The position numbers were made by a program, and so were the translations under genes. From assembly GCF_003096555.1 (NCBI RefSeq), contig NZ_QEKM01000001.1, positions 558,001 through 622,000 on the forward strand: DNA of 64,000 nt. Reading direction: 5' to 3'. Below are positions 47,758 to 56,662 of this stretch, one piece after another. This DNA is from Simplicispira sp. 125. GTDB taxonomy: Bacteria > Pseudomonadota > Gammaproteobacteria > Burkholderiales > Burkholderiaceae_C. Every line of letters starts with the position of its first letter. Within the stretch, counting starts at the first letter, position 1. The notes under the pieces were generated by a model that saw only the letters and a program-made list of their open reading frames with translations, was not told the DNA's origin and ran no database searches.

Positions 47758-50256
47758 ATGCCATTGCTTTCTGATCGCCCGCTCCTGTCCGACACCGCAG
47801 CGCCGCATACCGCTGCACGGCACAGTGATGGGGGCGCGTCGGCGCTGCTGGGCGCCGTGCTGGGGGCCGCCCTGCAAATGCAGCAGGCAGCGCTATGGCC
47901 TGGCTGGGTGTATGGCGTGCTGCTGTGTCTTGCAGGCATCAGCGCCGTGGTGCTGTGGCGCTGGGCGCCGCAGCGCGGCCCGGTGTGGGGGCGGGCGCTG
48001 GCCTGGGCCGGGCTGGCGGCCCTGCTGGTCGGGGCGCTGACAGGACTGCGCGCTGCGCATTTCGCCGCGCAATCTTTGCCGCCATCGCTGGAGGGCCAGG
48101 ACATCCAGGTGACCGGTATCGTGGCCACCATGCCGCAGCTGGGCGATGCAGCGCTGCGGCTGCGCCTGGAGGTGGAGTCCGCACACCAGAACGGGCAGCC
48201 GGTGCGCCTGCCCACGCTGATCGACCTGGCCTGGTACCGGGGCTTGTGGCAGGAGACTCCGGATCTGGCCACATTGCAGCGCCAGCCGCTGCCCATGCGC
48301 CCTGGTGAGCGCTGGCAGATGATGGTGCGCCTGAAGGCCCCGCACGGGGCGCGCAACCCGCACGGGTTTGATTACGAACTCTGGCTGTGGGAGCAAGGCG
48401 TGCAGGCTACGGGCTATGTGCGTGCAGGGCCACGGGATGCGCCGCCCCAGCGCATCGGGGAAACCTGGCGGCACCCGGTTGAGCGCCTGCGCCAGACGGT
48501 ACGCGACGCCATCACCACGCGCCTGGCGCCCGACCGCACGGATGCGCAGGCGGTGCGTGTTGCCGGTGTGGTGGCGGCGCTGGTCACGGGCGACCAGCGC
48601 GCCATCGACCGCGGCGACTGGGATGTTTTCCGCGCCACGTCCGTAGCGCACCTCATGAGTATTTCTGGATTGCACATCACGCTGTTTGCCTGGCTGGCCG
48701 CTGCGGCTGTGCAGTGGCTCTGGCGCCGTTCACCGCGCCTGTGCCTTGCCGTGCCGGCGCCTTCGGCCGCGCTGGTCTGTGGCGTTCTGCTGGCGGCGCT
48801 GTATGCCCTGTTCAGTGGCTGGGGGCTGCCGGCACAGCGCACCGTGCTGATGCTGACCACGGTGGCGCTGCTGCGCCTGTCGGGGCGGCGCTGGCCCTGG
48901 CCGCAGGTGTGGTTGCTGGCCTGCGCGGTGGTGGTGGTGCCCGATCCGTGGGCTTTGCTGCAAGCGGGGTTTTGGCTCAGCTTTGTGGCGGTGGCTGTTT
49001 TGTTTGCTACTGATAGTAGAGCTGTTAGCGCTTATCCAGCGGGCGTTAGAGGCAGATTTAATGCTTTATTGCGTGAACAATGGATCGTCACGCTGGCGCT
49101 CACGCCCTTGGGGTTGCTGCTGTTTGGGCAGGTGTCGCTGGTGGGGCTGGTGGCCAATCTGCTGGCGATTCCCTGGGTGACCCTGGTGGTAACGCCGCTG
49201 GCGTTGGCGGGTGTGCTGTGGGCACCGCTGTGGCAGTGGGCGGGTGCGGCAGTGCTGCCGCTGGTGGCCGTGCTGCAATGGCTGGCGGCCTGGCCCTGGG
49301 CCTCGCTGTGGCTACCGGCGGCGCCTTTGTGGGCGGGCGTGGCAGGGGTGGCCGGCGGTGTGCTGCTGGCCTTGCGGCTGCCGTGGCCGGTGCGTGCATT
49401 GGGCGTTCCGTTATTGGTGCCGGTGTTGCTGTGGCAGTCGCCGCGCCCGGTGCCAGGGCAGTTTGAGGTGCTGGCAGCCGATGTCGGCCAGGGCAATGCC
49501 GTGCTGGTACGCACCGCCACGCACAGCCTGCTGTACGACACCGGCCCGCGCTTCGGGGTGGACAGCGATGCCGGTGGCCGCGTGCTGGTGCCGCTGCTGC
49601 GGGCGCTGGGCGTGCGCCTCGACATGCTCATGCTCAGCCACCGCGACAGCGACCATACCGGCGGGGCAGCGGCCGTCATGGCACAGCAGCCCCAGGCCGT
49701 GCTGACGGGCTCCATTGCCGGGGATGAAACGCTGCGCGCGCTGGGGCCTGCTGCGCCCTGCCTAGCAGGCCAGCGCTGGACCTGGGATCACGTGGCATTC
49801 GAAGTGCTGCACCCCTTGCCGGGTGCGACTGAAGGGGCTCCGGGCCAGCGCGCCGTACGCCCCAATACCCTCAGCTGTGTGCTGCGCATCACGTCGGCCA
49901 ACGGAACCGCAGCGCTGCTGGCTGGGGACATCGAAAGCGCACAAGAACAGGCCCTGGTGGCGCGCGCAGCACCCTTGAAGGCCAACCTGCTGTTGTTGCC
50001 CCACCATGGCAGCAAAACCTCGTCCAGTGCCGTCTTTCTTTCTGCGGTGCAGCCACGCACCGCGTTGGTGCAGGCGGCCTATCGCAGCCGCTTCGGCCAC
50101 CCTGCGCCTGAAGTCTTGCAGCGCCTGCAGGCACAGGGTATCGATGCCGTGGTCTCGCCGCATTGCGGGGCTGCCACATGGCATTCGGCCCAGCCGGGGC
50201 TGGCGCGCTGTGAGCGGGACGAACATCCCCGCTACTGGCAGCACCGCGTTCCCTGA
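47758..50256 (+). CDS. comEC: DNA uptake channel protein ComEC/Rec2
   Basis: ComEC carries transforming single-stranded DNA across the inner membrane. The 832-residue product has a DUF4131 region, the polytopic Competence domain (SVAHLMSISGLHITLFAWLA, then many helices) and a C-terminal metallo-beta-lactamase domain with SHRDSDHTGG near residue 626. Residues about 418-435 are encoded by an in-frame palindrome. The presence of comEC suggests natural competence potential. Confidence 0.94.
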   Translation: MPLLSDRPLLSDTAAPHTAARHSDGGASALLGAVLGAALQMQQAALWPGWVYGVLLCLAGISAVVLWRWAPQRGPVWGRALAWAGLAALLVGALTGLRAAHFAAQSLPPSLEGQDIQVTGIVATMPQLGDAALRLRLEVESAHQNGQPVRLPTLIDLAWYRGLWQETPDLATLQRQPLPMRPGERWQMMVRLKAPHGARNPHGFDYELWLWEQGVQATGYVRAGPRDAPPQRIGETWRHPVERLRQTVRDAITTRLAPDRTDAQAVRVAGVVAALVTGDQRAIDRGDWDVFRATSVAHLMSISGLHITLFAWLAAAAVQWLWRRSPRLCLAVPAPSAALVCGVLLAALYALFSGWGLPAQRTVLMLTTVALLRLSGRRWPWPQVWLLACAVVVVPDPWALLQAGFWLSFVAVAVLFATDSRAVSAYPAGVRGRFNALLREQWIVTLALTPLGLLLFGQVSLVGLVANLLAIPWVTLVVTPLALAGVLWAPLWQWAGAAVLPLVAVLQWLAAWPWASLWLPAAPLWAGVAGVAGGVLLALRLPWPVRALGVPLLVPVLLWQSPRPVPGQFEVLAADVGQGNAVLVRTATHSLLYDTGPRFGVDSDAGGRVLVPLLRALGVRLDMLMLSHRDSDHTGGAAAVMAQQPQAVLTGSIAGDETLRALGPAAPCLAGQRWTWDHVAFEVLHPLPGATEGAPGQRAVRPNTLSCVLRITSANGTAALLAGDIESAQEQALVARAAPLKANLLLLPHHGSKTSSSAVFLSAVQPRTALVQAAYRSRFGHPAPEVLQRLQAQGIDAVVSPHCGAATWHSAQPGLARCERDEHPRYWQHRVP
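49010..49063. repeat. Short palindrome family copy inside comEC
   Basis: GAGCTGTTAGCGCTTAT, loop CCAGC, GGGCGTTAGAGGCAGATTT. It matches the palindrome arms and lies inside a loop between predicted helices of the Competence domain, keeping frame. Confidence 0.82.
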
Positions 50257-50307
50257 TGGGCACAGAGCTGGTGTACAACTTGCTATCCTGACCCCAGGAG
50301 GCCTGCG

Positions 50308-51771
50308 ATGCAGAAATTTGACGAGATGTACGCCCTGTTGCCCTTTGATGGCAGTGATGTGCGCGCCCATTACAAGCGCTATGGCCACTGGCTTGCGCGC
50401 CAGGCGCCCGAAACCATGGAGGCGCGCCGTGCCGAGGCCGAGATGATTTTTCGCCGCGTGGGCATCACCTTTGCGGTGTATGGCGACAAGGACGAAGGCG
50501 GGGCGGGCAACGAGCGCCTGATCCCGTTTGACCTCGTGCCGCGCATCATTCCAGCGCAGGAGTGGACGCAACTGGAGCGCGGGCTGGTGCAGCGCGTGGC
50601 TGCGCTCAACCATTTCATTCGCGACGTGTACCACGGCCAGGACATCCTGCGCGCCGGTATCGTGCCGACCGATCTGGTGCTGCACAACGCCCAGTACCGC
50701 CCCGAAATGGTCGGACTGCAGGTTCCCCGGGACATCTACGCGCATATCGCCGGCATCGACATCGTGCGCGCCGCCAACGCGCAGGGCGAAGGCGTGTACT
50801 ACGTGCTGGAAGACAACCTGCGCGTGCCCTCGGGCGTGTCGTACATGCTGGAAAACCGCAAGATGATGATGCGGCTCTTCCCCGACCTGTTTGGCATGCA
50901 CCCGGTGGCGCCCGTGGCGCATTACCCCGACCTGTTGCTCGACACCCTGCGCGCCAGCGCCCCCGCAGGTGCGTCTGAGCCCACCGTGGTGGTGCTGACC
51001 CCCGGCATGCTCAACAGCGCCTATTTCGAGCATGCCTTTCTGGCACAGCAAATGGGGGTGGAGCTGGTGGAAGGGCAGGACCTGGTGGTGCGCGACAAGT
51101 TCGTCTACATGCGCACCACGCGCGGCCTGCAGCGGGTGGACGTGATCTACCGCCGCGTGGACGACGATTTTTTAGACCCCCAGGTGTTTCGCTCCCGCAG
51201 CACACTGGGCTGCGCCGGGTTGATGGAGGTTTACCGCGCAGGCAACGTGGCGATCTGCAATGCCGTGGGCACGGGCGTGGCCGACGACAAATCGGTCTAC
51301 CCTTATGTGCCCGAGATGATCCGCTTCTACCTGGGCGAGGAACCCCTGCTGGCCAATGTGCCTACGTGGCTGTGCCGCAAACCGGACGATCTGCGCTACG
51401 TGCTCGACCACCTGCCCGAGCTGGTGGTCAAGGAGGTGCACGGTGCGGGAGGTTACGGCATGCTCATCGGTCCGGCGGCAACGCGCGCCGAGATCGAGGA
51501 TTTCCGCCGCGCTCTGGTGGCCGACCCGGCCCGCTATATCGCGCAGCCCACGCTCAGCCTGTCGAGCTGCCCGACCTTTGTGGACAGTGGTCTCGCGCCG
51601 CGCCACATCGACCTGCGGCCCTTCGTGCTGTCGGGCGAAAAAGTGCAGATGGTGGCCGGGGGGCTGACGCGGGTGGCGCTCAAGGAGGGCTCGCTGGTTG
51701 TCAATTCGTCGCAAGGGGGCGGCACCAAGGACACCTGGGTGCTGCAGGAAGAAGGGAGCACGCCATGCTGA
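50308..51771 (+). CDS. Circularly permuted ATP-grasp protein
   Basis: The 487-residue product fits the CP_ATPgrasp_1 family: FDEMYALLPFDGSDVRAHYK, NHFIRDVYHGQDILRAGIVP, YVLEDNLRVPSGVSYMLENR, VVLTPGMLNSAYFEHAFLAQ and LVVKEVHGAGGYGMLIGP. These usually pair with an alpha-E protein and a transglutaminase and are proposed to ligate amino acids or peptides, possibly for a small peptide-like product. The stop overlaps the first alpha-E start as ATGCTGA. Confidence 0.9.
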   Translation: MQKFDEMYALLPFDGSDVRAHYKRYGHWLARQAPETMEARRAEAEMIFRRVGITFAVYGDKDEGGAGNERLIPFDLVPRIIPAQEWTQLERGLVQRVAALNHFIRDVYHGQDILRAGIVPTDLVLHNAQYRPEMVGLQVPRDIYAHIAGIDIVRAANAQGEGVYYVLEDNLRVPSGVSYMLENRKMMMRLFPDLFGMHPVAPVAHYPDLLLDTLRASAPAGASEPTVVVLTPGMLNSAYFEHAFLAQQMGVELVEGQDLVVRDKFVYMRTTRGLQRVDVIYRRVDDDFLDPQVFRSRSTLGCAGLMEVYRAGNVAICNAVGTGVADDKSVYPYVPEMIRFYLGEEPLLANVPTWLCRKPDDLRYVLDHLPELVVKEVHGAGGYGMLIGPAATRAEIEDFRRALVADPARYIAQPTLSLSSCPTFVDSGLAPRHIDLRPFVLSGEKVQMVAGGLTRVALKEGSLVVNSSQGGGTKDTWVLQEEGSTPC

Positions 51772-51822
51772 GCCGTACCGCTGACCACCTGTTCTGGATG
51801 TCGAGATACACCGAGCGGGCAG
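51764..51822 (+). repeat. 59-bp direct repeat, left copy (alpha-E start)
   Basis: Identical to 51970-52028 except for one base. It contains the first 19 codons of alpha-E. Confidence 0.95.
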
Positions 51823-51977
51823 TTCTGTTTACGCCAGTAAACAGGGGGGACGCTAACAACTGTGCGAAGCACTTGTTATGCGTTCACCAAAAGACCGTCG
51901 CAGGCGGGCTTTCACTAAAACACGGCCGACGCGCGCAGCGCGTGCGGGGTTTTCTGCCCGAGGAGGTTGCATGCTGA
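51765..51977 (+). pseudogene. 70-codon mini-ORF: duplicated alpha-E start plus 147-bp insert
   Basis: It begins with the 19 N-terminal residues of alpha-E (MLSRTADHLFWMSRYTERA), then 51 unrelated residues from an insert, with no in-frame stop until TGA 51975-51977. Both ends use the ATGCTGA overlap, so the truncated start is coupled to the ATP-grasp stop and to the intact alpha-E start. The insert holds two hairpins (CTGTTTAC/GTAAACAG; TAACAA/TTGTTA) and a GAGGAGG ribosome site just before the second start. Confidence 0.7.
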
Positions 51978-52028
51978 GTCGTACCGCTGACCACCTGTTC
52001 TGGATGTCGAGATACACCGAGCGGGCAG
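51970..52028 (+). repeat. 59-bp direct repeat, right copy (intact alpha-E start)
   Basis: Right copy of the duplicated start of the alpha-E gene, 206 bp after the left copy. The downstream CGGGCAGAAAAC (52022-52033) is the inverted complement of GTTTTCTGCCCG at 51949-51960. Confidence 0.95.
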
Positions 52029-52930
52029 AAAACACTGCCCGGATGTTGAACGTGGGCTACGAGACCGCACTGCTGCCGCAGTCCGCCGCACGCGCCCAGG
52101 CGGGCTGGCTGGGCATGCTCTCGATCAGCGAGCTGATTCCCGCCTACACGGCACGCCACGGGACGGTCACGCGCGAAGGCGTGCTGGACTTCATGGTGCG
52201 CGACGGCGGCAATTCATCGTCCATCCTCTCGTGCCTGCGCGGCGCACGCGAGAATGCGCGCGCCGTGCGCGGTGCGCTCACCACCGAGGTCTGGGAAACG
52301 CAAAACCAGACCTGGCTGGAGTTGAACCGCTTGCTGGCCAGCGGCGCCTTCGAGCGCGACCCGGGCCAGTTCTTTGAGTGGGTGAAGTACCGCTCGCACC
52401 TCTCGCGCGGTGTTACCTTGGGCACCATGCTGCAGGATGAGGCCTTCCACTTTCTGCACCTGGGCACTTTTCTGGAGCGGGCCGACAACACGGCGCGCCT
52501 GCTCGATGTGAAGTTCCACGCCGTGGCGAACGATTTTCATGGCGCCGCCAGTGGGCGTGAGCCGGAGGCCGATTTCTACCACTGGAGCTCCATTCTGCGC
52601 AGCGTGTCTGCCTTCGAGGTCTATCGCAAGGTGTACCGCGATGTGATCACGCCTGAGCGCGTGGCCGAGCTGCTGATATTGCGGCGCGACATGCCGCGCT
52701 CCTTGCATGCCAGCCTGCGCGAGGTGGTGGACAGCCTTGCCCTGGTGTCCAATGAACATTCGCACCACACCGAGCGGCGCGCCGGGCGGCTGCTGGCCGA
52801 CCTGCAGTACGGCAGTATCGATGACATCCTGGCGACGGGCATGCACGCCTTTCTGACCCAGTTTCTGGACCGTGTGAGCGATCTGGGCGATGGCATCAGC
52901 CGTGACTTCCTGGCGACCCCGGGCGGGTAA
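51971..52930 (+). CDS. Alpha-E domain protein
   Basis: The 319-residue all-helical product starts MLSRTADHLFWMSRYTERAE, with LRGARENARAVRGALTTEVW, QDEAFHFLHLGTFLERADNT, LLDVKFHA and LVSNEHSHHTERRAGRLLAD, the alpha-E family. It is thought to act with the ATP-grasp partner. A strong GAGGAGG precedes ATG 51971. No transglutaminase or proteasome-like gene follows, which is unusual; a 100-bp repeat follows instead. Confidence 0.9.
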   Translation: MLSRTADHLFWMSRYTERAENTARMLNVGYETALLPQSAARAQAGWLGMLSISELIPAYTARHGTVTREGVLDFMVRDGGNSSSILSCLRGARENARAVRGALTTEVWETQNQTWLELNRLLASGAFERDPGQFFEWVKYRSHLSRGVTLGTMLQDEAFHFLHLGTFLERADNTARLLDVKFHAVANDFHGAASGREPEADFYHWSSILRSVSAFEVYRKVYRDVITPERVAELLILRRDMPRSLHASLREVVDSLALVSNEHSHHTERRAGRLLADLQYGSIDDILATGMHAFLTQFLDRVSDLGDGISRDFLATPGG

Positions 52931-53030
52931 TTCCATTTCTAAACCATCCGTGTCGTTGTTGCTTCGCCTAGCCGTGCTACAGCACTGATCGTAGGCTTTG
53001 CGCCTAGACACCAATGATTTGGATACGGAA
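52931..53030. repeat. About 100-bp inverted-terminal repeat, copy C, intact
   Basis: Ends TTCCATTTCTAAACCATCCG and CACCAATGATTTGGATACGG pair imperfectly. It is very similar to copies A and B, and it shows the uninterrupted form (TTCGCCTAGCCGTGCT) of the site where copy B is split. Confidence 0.88.
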
Positions 53031-53041
53031 TAAGGCGCTGT

Positions 53042-53359
53042 TCAGCGCCCGCTGGCGGCGCTGCGCTTTTGCTCGCGCAGCATGAACAGGTAAAGGCTCT
53101 CGACCTTCTCGCGCGCCCAAGGCGTCTTGCGCAAAAACTTGAGGCTGGAGCCCACGCTGGGGTCCACCTGGAAGCAGCGCACGGGGATCTGCTGGCCCAG
53201 GCCCTCCCAGCCAAAGTATTCGGCCAGTGCCGTCACCATGGCCTCCAGCGTCACGCCGTGCAAAGGGTTGCGCGGCTGCTGCGGGCGCGGCGGAGCGCTT
53301 GCCGGTGTCGCAGGGGTTGCGTGGCTGTCGTCGGCGGGGGTGGGCTCGGTGGCATTCAT
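53042..53359 (-). CDS. VF530-family (DUF2132) small DNA-binding protein
   Basis: The 105-residue product has a variable Ala/Pro/Thr-rich N-terminus then the VF530 core: PLHGVTLEAMVTALAEYFGW, IPVRCFQVDPSVGSSLKFLR and TPWAREKVESLYL. VF530 proteins fold as a double-stranded DNA-binding-like module of unknown function. ATG 53359 is preferred over the longer frame. Confidence 0.88.
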   Translation of the reverse strand: MNATEPTPADDSHATPATPASAPPRPQQPRNPLHGVTLEAMVTALAEYFGWEGLGQQIPVRCFQVDPSVGSSLKFLRKTPWAREKVESLYLFMLREQKRSAASGR

Positions 53360-53401
53360 GGGTGCAAGGATAAGGCGTTGAGCGGAGCCAGGGTCGGGCA
53401 T

Positions 53402-53423
53402 AAAAAACGGGCCGAAGCCCGTT
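53402..53423 (-). terminator. Intrinsic terminator after bfr
   Basis: On the minus strand ACGGGC-TTCG-GCCCGT is followed by TTTTTT, about 35 bp after the bfr stop. A compact, textbook terminator. Confidence 0.92.
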
Positions 53424-53456
53424 GGAAGCACTGGCCTGCGTGGGCAGGGCGCAAGC

Positions 53457-53933
53457 TTATTCGTTCTCGCCCATCTGCGACTGCAGGTAGTTGGGCAGGC
53501 CCACCTTGTCGATCAGGGCAATCTGGGTTTCGAGGAAGTCAATGTGCTCCTCGGTGTCGTTCAGAATTTTTTGCAGCAGGTCGCGCGATACATAGTCCTT
53601 TACGGTCTCGCAATGCGCCATGCCCGCCTTGACCGTGGCCTGGGCTCCTTGTTCGGCGCGCAGGTCGCAAGCCAGGATTTCTGCCACATCCTCGCCGATC
53701 TGCAGCTTGCCCAGGTCCTGCAGATTGGGCAGGCCATCGAGCATGAAGATGCGGTCCATCAGCAGGTCGGCGTGCTTCATCTCGCCAATCGACTCTTCGT
53801 ATTCTTTCTTGGCCAGCTTGTCGAAGCCCCAATGCTTGAGCATGCGAAAGTGCAGAAAGTACTGGTTGATGGCGGTCAGTTCGTTTTTGAGCTGGGCCTG
53901 CAGATGGCCAATGACTTGGGGATCGCCTTGCAT
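53457..53933 (-). CDS. bfr: Bacterioferritin
   Basis: Bfr is a 24-subunit haem-containing iron store with ferroxidase activity. The 158-residue product has LKNELTAINQYFLHFRML (Glu18), the ferroxidase and haem residues in EMKHADLLMDRI (Glu51, Met52 haem ligand, His54) and TEEHIDFLE (Glu127, His130). It is divergent from ahpC, sharing a 225-bp region; iron storage beside peroxide defence is a sensible pair. Confidence 0.96.
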   Translation of the reverse strand: MQGDPQVIGHLQAQLKNELTAINQYFLHFRMLKHWGFDKLAKKEYEESIGEMKHADLLMDRIFMLDGLPNLQDLGKLQIGEDVAEILACDLRAEQGAQATVKAGMAHCETVKDYVSRDLLQKILNDTEEHIDFLETQIALIDKVGLPNYLQSQMGENE

Positions 53934-54039
53934 GGGTGACTCCTGAAAGGTTCAAAAAAAGGAGGGCAGCGGCCTGCCGTGAATTTGCAAGCCTACTCCA
54001 CTGGGCGCCGTAGGGGAGCAGCACAGCCAAAACCATAGG

Positions 54040-54158
54040 GGTATTGCATTGAATAGCTAAAAACGATTGATGTCATTCAATCAATTGATTGGAATTATTC
54101 GCAAAACCGGCCCATACTCTCCCCTGTGTTCACATTCCATCCATGAAAGGTAGCAACC
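54040..54158 (+). promoter_or_regulatory. Probable ahpC promoter region with AT-rich dyads
   Basis: An AT-rich stretch contains GATTGA/TCAATC (54067-54084) and TCAATTGA, unlike the GC-rich surroundings. OxyR-type control of ahpC is common, and the spacing of ATAG/ATTG-like half-sites is suggestive, but no full OxyR consensus was confirmed. Confidence 0.4.
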
Positions 54159-54722
54159 ATGTCCCTGATCAACACCCAAGTCCAGCCCTTCAAGACCGAA
54201 GCCTTTCACAACGGCAAATTCGTCACCGTGACCGAAGAAAGCCTCAAGGGCAAGTGGTCTGTGGTGATCTTCATGCCCGCCGCCTTCACCTTCAATTGCC
54301 CCACTGAAGTGGAAGACGCCGCCGAGCACTACGCCGAGTTCCAGAAGGCCGGCACCGAGGTGTACATCGTCACCACCGACACGCATTTCTCGCACAAGGT
54401 CTGGCATGAGACCTCTCCTGCGGTCGGCAAAGCCCAATTCCCGCTGGTGGGCGACCCCACGCACAAGCTGACGCGTGCTTTTGACGTGCACATCGAAGAA
54501 GAAGGCCTGGCACTGCGCGGCACCTTCATCGTCAACCCCGATGGCATCATCAAGACCATGGAAGTGCATTCCAACGAAATCGCCCGTGATGTGAAGGAAA
54601 CCCTGCGCAAGCTCAAGGCAGCCCAGTACACGGCAGCGCATCCTGGCGAAGTCTGCCCCGCCAAGTGGAACGAAGGCGCCAAGACCATTGCCCCGTCGCT
54701 CGACCTGGTTGGCAAGATCTAA
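54159..54722 (+). CDS. ahpC: Alkyl hydroperoxide reductase peroxiredoxin subunit
   Basis: AhpC reduces hydrogen peroxide and organic hydroperoxides. The 187-residue 2-Cys peroxiredoxin has the peroxidatic Cys47 in FTFNCPTEVED, the resolving Cys166 in GEVCPAKW and the conserved GTFIVNPDGI. It is the E. coli-like AhpC type with partner AhpF next door. A terminator between ahpC and ahpF implies more AhpC than AhpF. Confidence 0.97.
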   Translation: MSLINTQVQPFKTEAFHNGKFVTVTEESLKGKWSVVIFMPAAFTFNCPTEVEDAAEHYAEFQKAGTEVYIVTTDTHFSHKVWHETSPAVGKAQFPLVGDPTHKLTRAFDVHIEEEGLALRGTFIVNPDGIIKTMEVHSNEIARDVKETLRKLKAAQYTAAHPGEVCPAKWNEGAKTIAPSLDLVGKI

Positions 54723-54758
54723 GCGGATCGCCACCCCGTCAGTTGCATTGACCAAGAC

Positions 54759-54787
54759 GCCCGGGTGCCTGGCGCCCGGGCTTTTTT
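54759..54787 (+). terminator. Intrinsic terminator between ahpC and ahpF
   Basis: GCCCGGGTGC/GCGCCCGGGC stem followed by TTTTTT in the 98-bp ahpC-ahpF gap. It likely lets only part of the transcripts read into ahpF. Confidence 0.88.
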
Positions 54788-54820
54788 ACGCCCATAAATC
54801 GAAAATTCAGGAGTTTTGCC

Positions 54821-56389
54821 ATGCTCGACGACACCCTTAAAACCCAGTTGAAAGCCTACCTGGAACGCCTGCAGCGCCCGGTAGAACTGGTGGCCACGCT
54901 GGACGACAGCGCCACGTCGAACGAGCTGCGCGAGCTGCTGGAAGACATCTGCGCCCAGTCGGACAAGATCACCGTGGTCGAGAAGAACGACCCGGGCGTG
55001 CGCAAGCCCTCGTTCCTCATCACCAACCCCGGCGTGGACAGTGGCGTGCGCTTTGCCGGCGTGCCCCTGGGCCATGAATTCACCTCCCTGGTGCTGGCGT
55101 TGCTGCATGTGGGCGGCCACCCTTCCAAGGAAGCGGCTGAACTGTTGGAGCAGATCAAGGGGCTCGACGGGGATTTCCACTTCGAGACGTATTACTCGCT
55201 CTCGTGCCACAACTGCCCTGACGTGGTGCAGGCGCTCAACCTCATGAGCGCGCTCAACCCGCGCATCACCCACACCGCCATCGACGGCGGCCTGTTCCAG
55301 AGCGAGATTGCCGAGCGCGAAATCATGGGCGTGCCCACGGTTTTTCTCAACGGCGAGCGTTTCGCCCAAGGCCGCATGGAGCTGGCTGAAATCGTCGGCA
55401 AGATCGACAAGGGCGCTGCTGCCAAAGACGCGGCCAAGCTCAACGCCAAAGAGGCGTTTGATGTGCTCATCGTCGGCGGTGGCCCTGCGGGTGCCGCGGC
55501 CGCTGTGTATGCCGCGCGCAAGGGCATCCGTACCGGCGTGGCGGCCGAGCGCTTTGGCGGCCAGGTGCTCGACACGGTCGATATTGAAAACTACATCTCC
55601 ATCCAGAAGACCGAAGGCCCGCAGTTCGCCGCCGCGCTGGAGCGCCATGTGCGCGACTACGAGGTCGACATCATGAATCTGCAAGCGGCCAAGCAACTGA
55701 CGCCTGCCACCACCGAAGGCGGCCTGATCGAGGTGCAGCTCGAAAGCGGCGCCACGCTGCGCAGCCGCACCGTGATCCTGTCCACCGGCGCGCGCTGGCG
55801 CAACATGAACGTGCCCGGCGAGGACCAATACCGCACCAAGGGCGTCACCTACTGCCCGCACTGCGACGGCCCGCTGTTCAAGGGCAAGCGCGTGGCGGTG
55901 ATCGGCGGCGGTAACTCGGGCATCGAGGCCGCCATCGACCTGGCGGGCGTGGTGGCGCATGTCACCGTGCTTGAATTCGCGCCGGAACTCAAGGCCGACG
56001 CCGTGCTGCAGCGCAAGTTGCGCAGCATGCCCAACGTCAACATCATCCTGAATGCCCAGACCACCGAGGTCAACGGCGACGGTCATAAAGTCAACGGCAT
56101 CACCTACAAGGACCGTACGAGCGGCGAGGTGCGACAGATCGCGCTGGAAGGCATTTTTGTGCAGATCGGCCTGCTGCCCAACACCGACTGGCTCAAGGGC
56201 ACGGTCGAATTGTCGAAGTTCGGCGAAATCGTGATCGATGCCCATGGCCGCACCAACGTCCCCGGCGTGTTTGCTGCCGGTGACTGCACTACGGTGCCGT
56301 ACAAACAGATCGTGATTGCCGCAGGGGCAGGTGCCACCGCCGCGCTGAGCGCGTTTGACCACCTGATCCGGACCTCGGCACCGGCTTGA
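54821..56389 (+). CDS. ahpF: Alkyl hydroperoxide reductase subunit F
   Basis: AhpF passes NADH electrons to AhpC. The 522-residue product has the N-terminal glutaredoxin-like domain with CHNC (Cys129, Cys132), FAD binding ([18 protein letters not shown]), NADH binding ([19 protein letters not shown]) and the catalytic CPHC (Cys345, Cys348). Start ATG 54821. A palindrome lies just after the stop. Confidence 0.97.
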   Translation: MLDDTLKTQLKAYLERLQRPVELVATLDDSATSNELRELLEDICAQSDKITVVEKNDPGVRKPSFLITNPGVDSGVRFAGVPLGHEFTSLVLALLHVGGHPSKEAAELLEQIKGLDGDFHFETYYSLSCHNCPDVVQALNLMSALNPRITHTAIDGGLFQSEIAEREIMGVPTVFLNGERFAQGRMELAEIVGKIDKGAAAKDAAKLNAKEAFDVLIVGGGPAGAAAAVYAARKGIRTGVAAERFGGQVLDTVDIENYISIQKTEGPQFAAALERHVRDYEVDIMNLQAAKQLTPATTEGGLIEVQLESGATLRSRTVILSTGARWRNMNVPGEDQYRTKGVTYCPHCDGPLFKGKRVAVIGGGNSGIEAAIDLAGVVAHVTVLEFAPELKADAVLQRKLRSMPNVNIILNAQTTEVNGDGHKVNGITYKDRTSGEVRQIALEGIFVQIGLLPNTDWLKGTVELSKFGEIVIDAHGRTNVPGVFAAGDCTTVPYKQIVIAAGAGATAALSAFDHLIRTSAPA

Positions 56390-56400
56390 GTTTGAAGAAA

Positions 56401-56445
56401 ATATGGCTCTAGCGCTGATGGATTAAGCGCTAGCAGCTATCAAAT
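56401..56445. repeat. Short palindrome family copy (after ahpF)
   Basis: TGGCTCTAGCGCTGATG, then GATTAAGCGCTAGCAGCTAT. It sits just after the ahpF stop and just before the VapC remnant. Confidence 0.88.
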
Positions 56446-56460
56446 TAAAGGCGGCGATGC

Positions 56461-56658
56461 TTGCGGGCGGCTGCGTGCCCGTCGTTCAAGCAATGGCTGC
56501 TTGCGGACGCGCTTTATGAAAACGCCATGACTTTCGCCACGGCCCAGGTGCATGGGCTGACCGTGGCTACGCGCAACGTGGCCGACTTTCATGCGTTGGG
56601 TTTGGAGGTCTGCAATCCCTTTGCGCCGAAGCAGGCGCCTCAATCCGCAGGACAATAG
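56461..56658 (+). pseudogene. C-terminal remnant of a VapC-type PIN-domain toxin
   Basis: The last 50 residues (LLADALYENAMTFATAQVHG, TVATRNVADFHALGLEVCNPF) match the end of PIN-domain ribonucleases (typical ...HGLTVVTRNVKDF...GV.V.NPF). Only about 65 residues remain, and the N-terminal catalytic acids are absent, so it cannot be an active toxin. No antitoxin gene is visible. A short palindrome abuts the 5' end of the remnant. Confidence 0.7.
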
Positions 56659-56662
56659 TCCC

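Noticed and set aside
51847..51886. Integron attC-like site in the alpha-E insert (TAACAA...TTGTTATGC)
   Set aside because: The stem is about 30 nt, shorter than any attC I know, the R'/R'' boxes do not fit the consensus, and no cassette or integrase is near. It is kept only as a hairpin.
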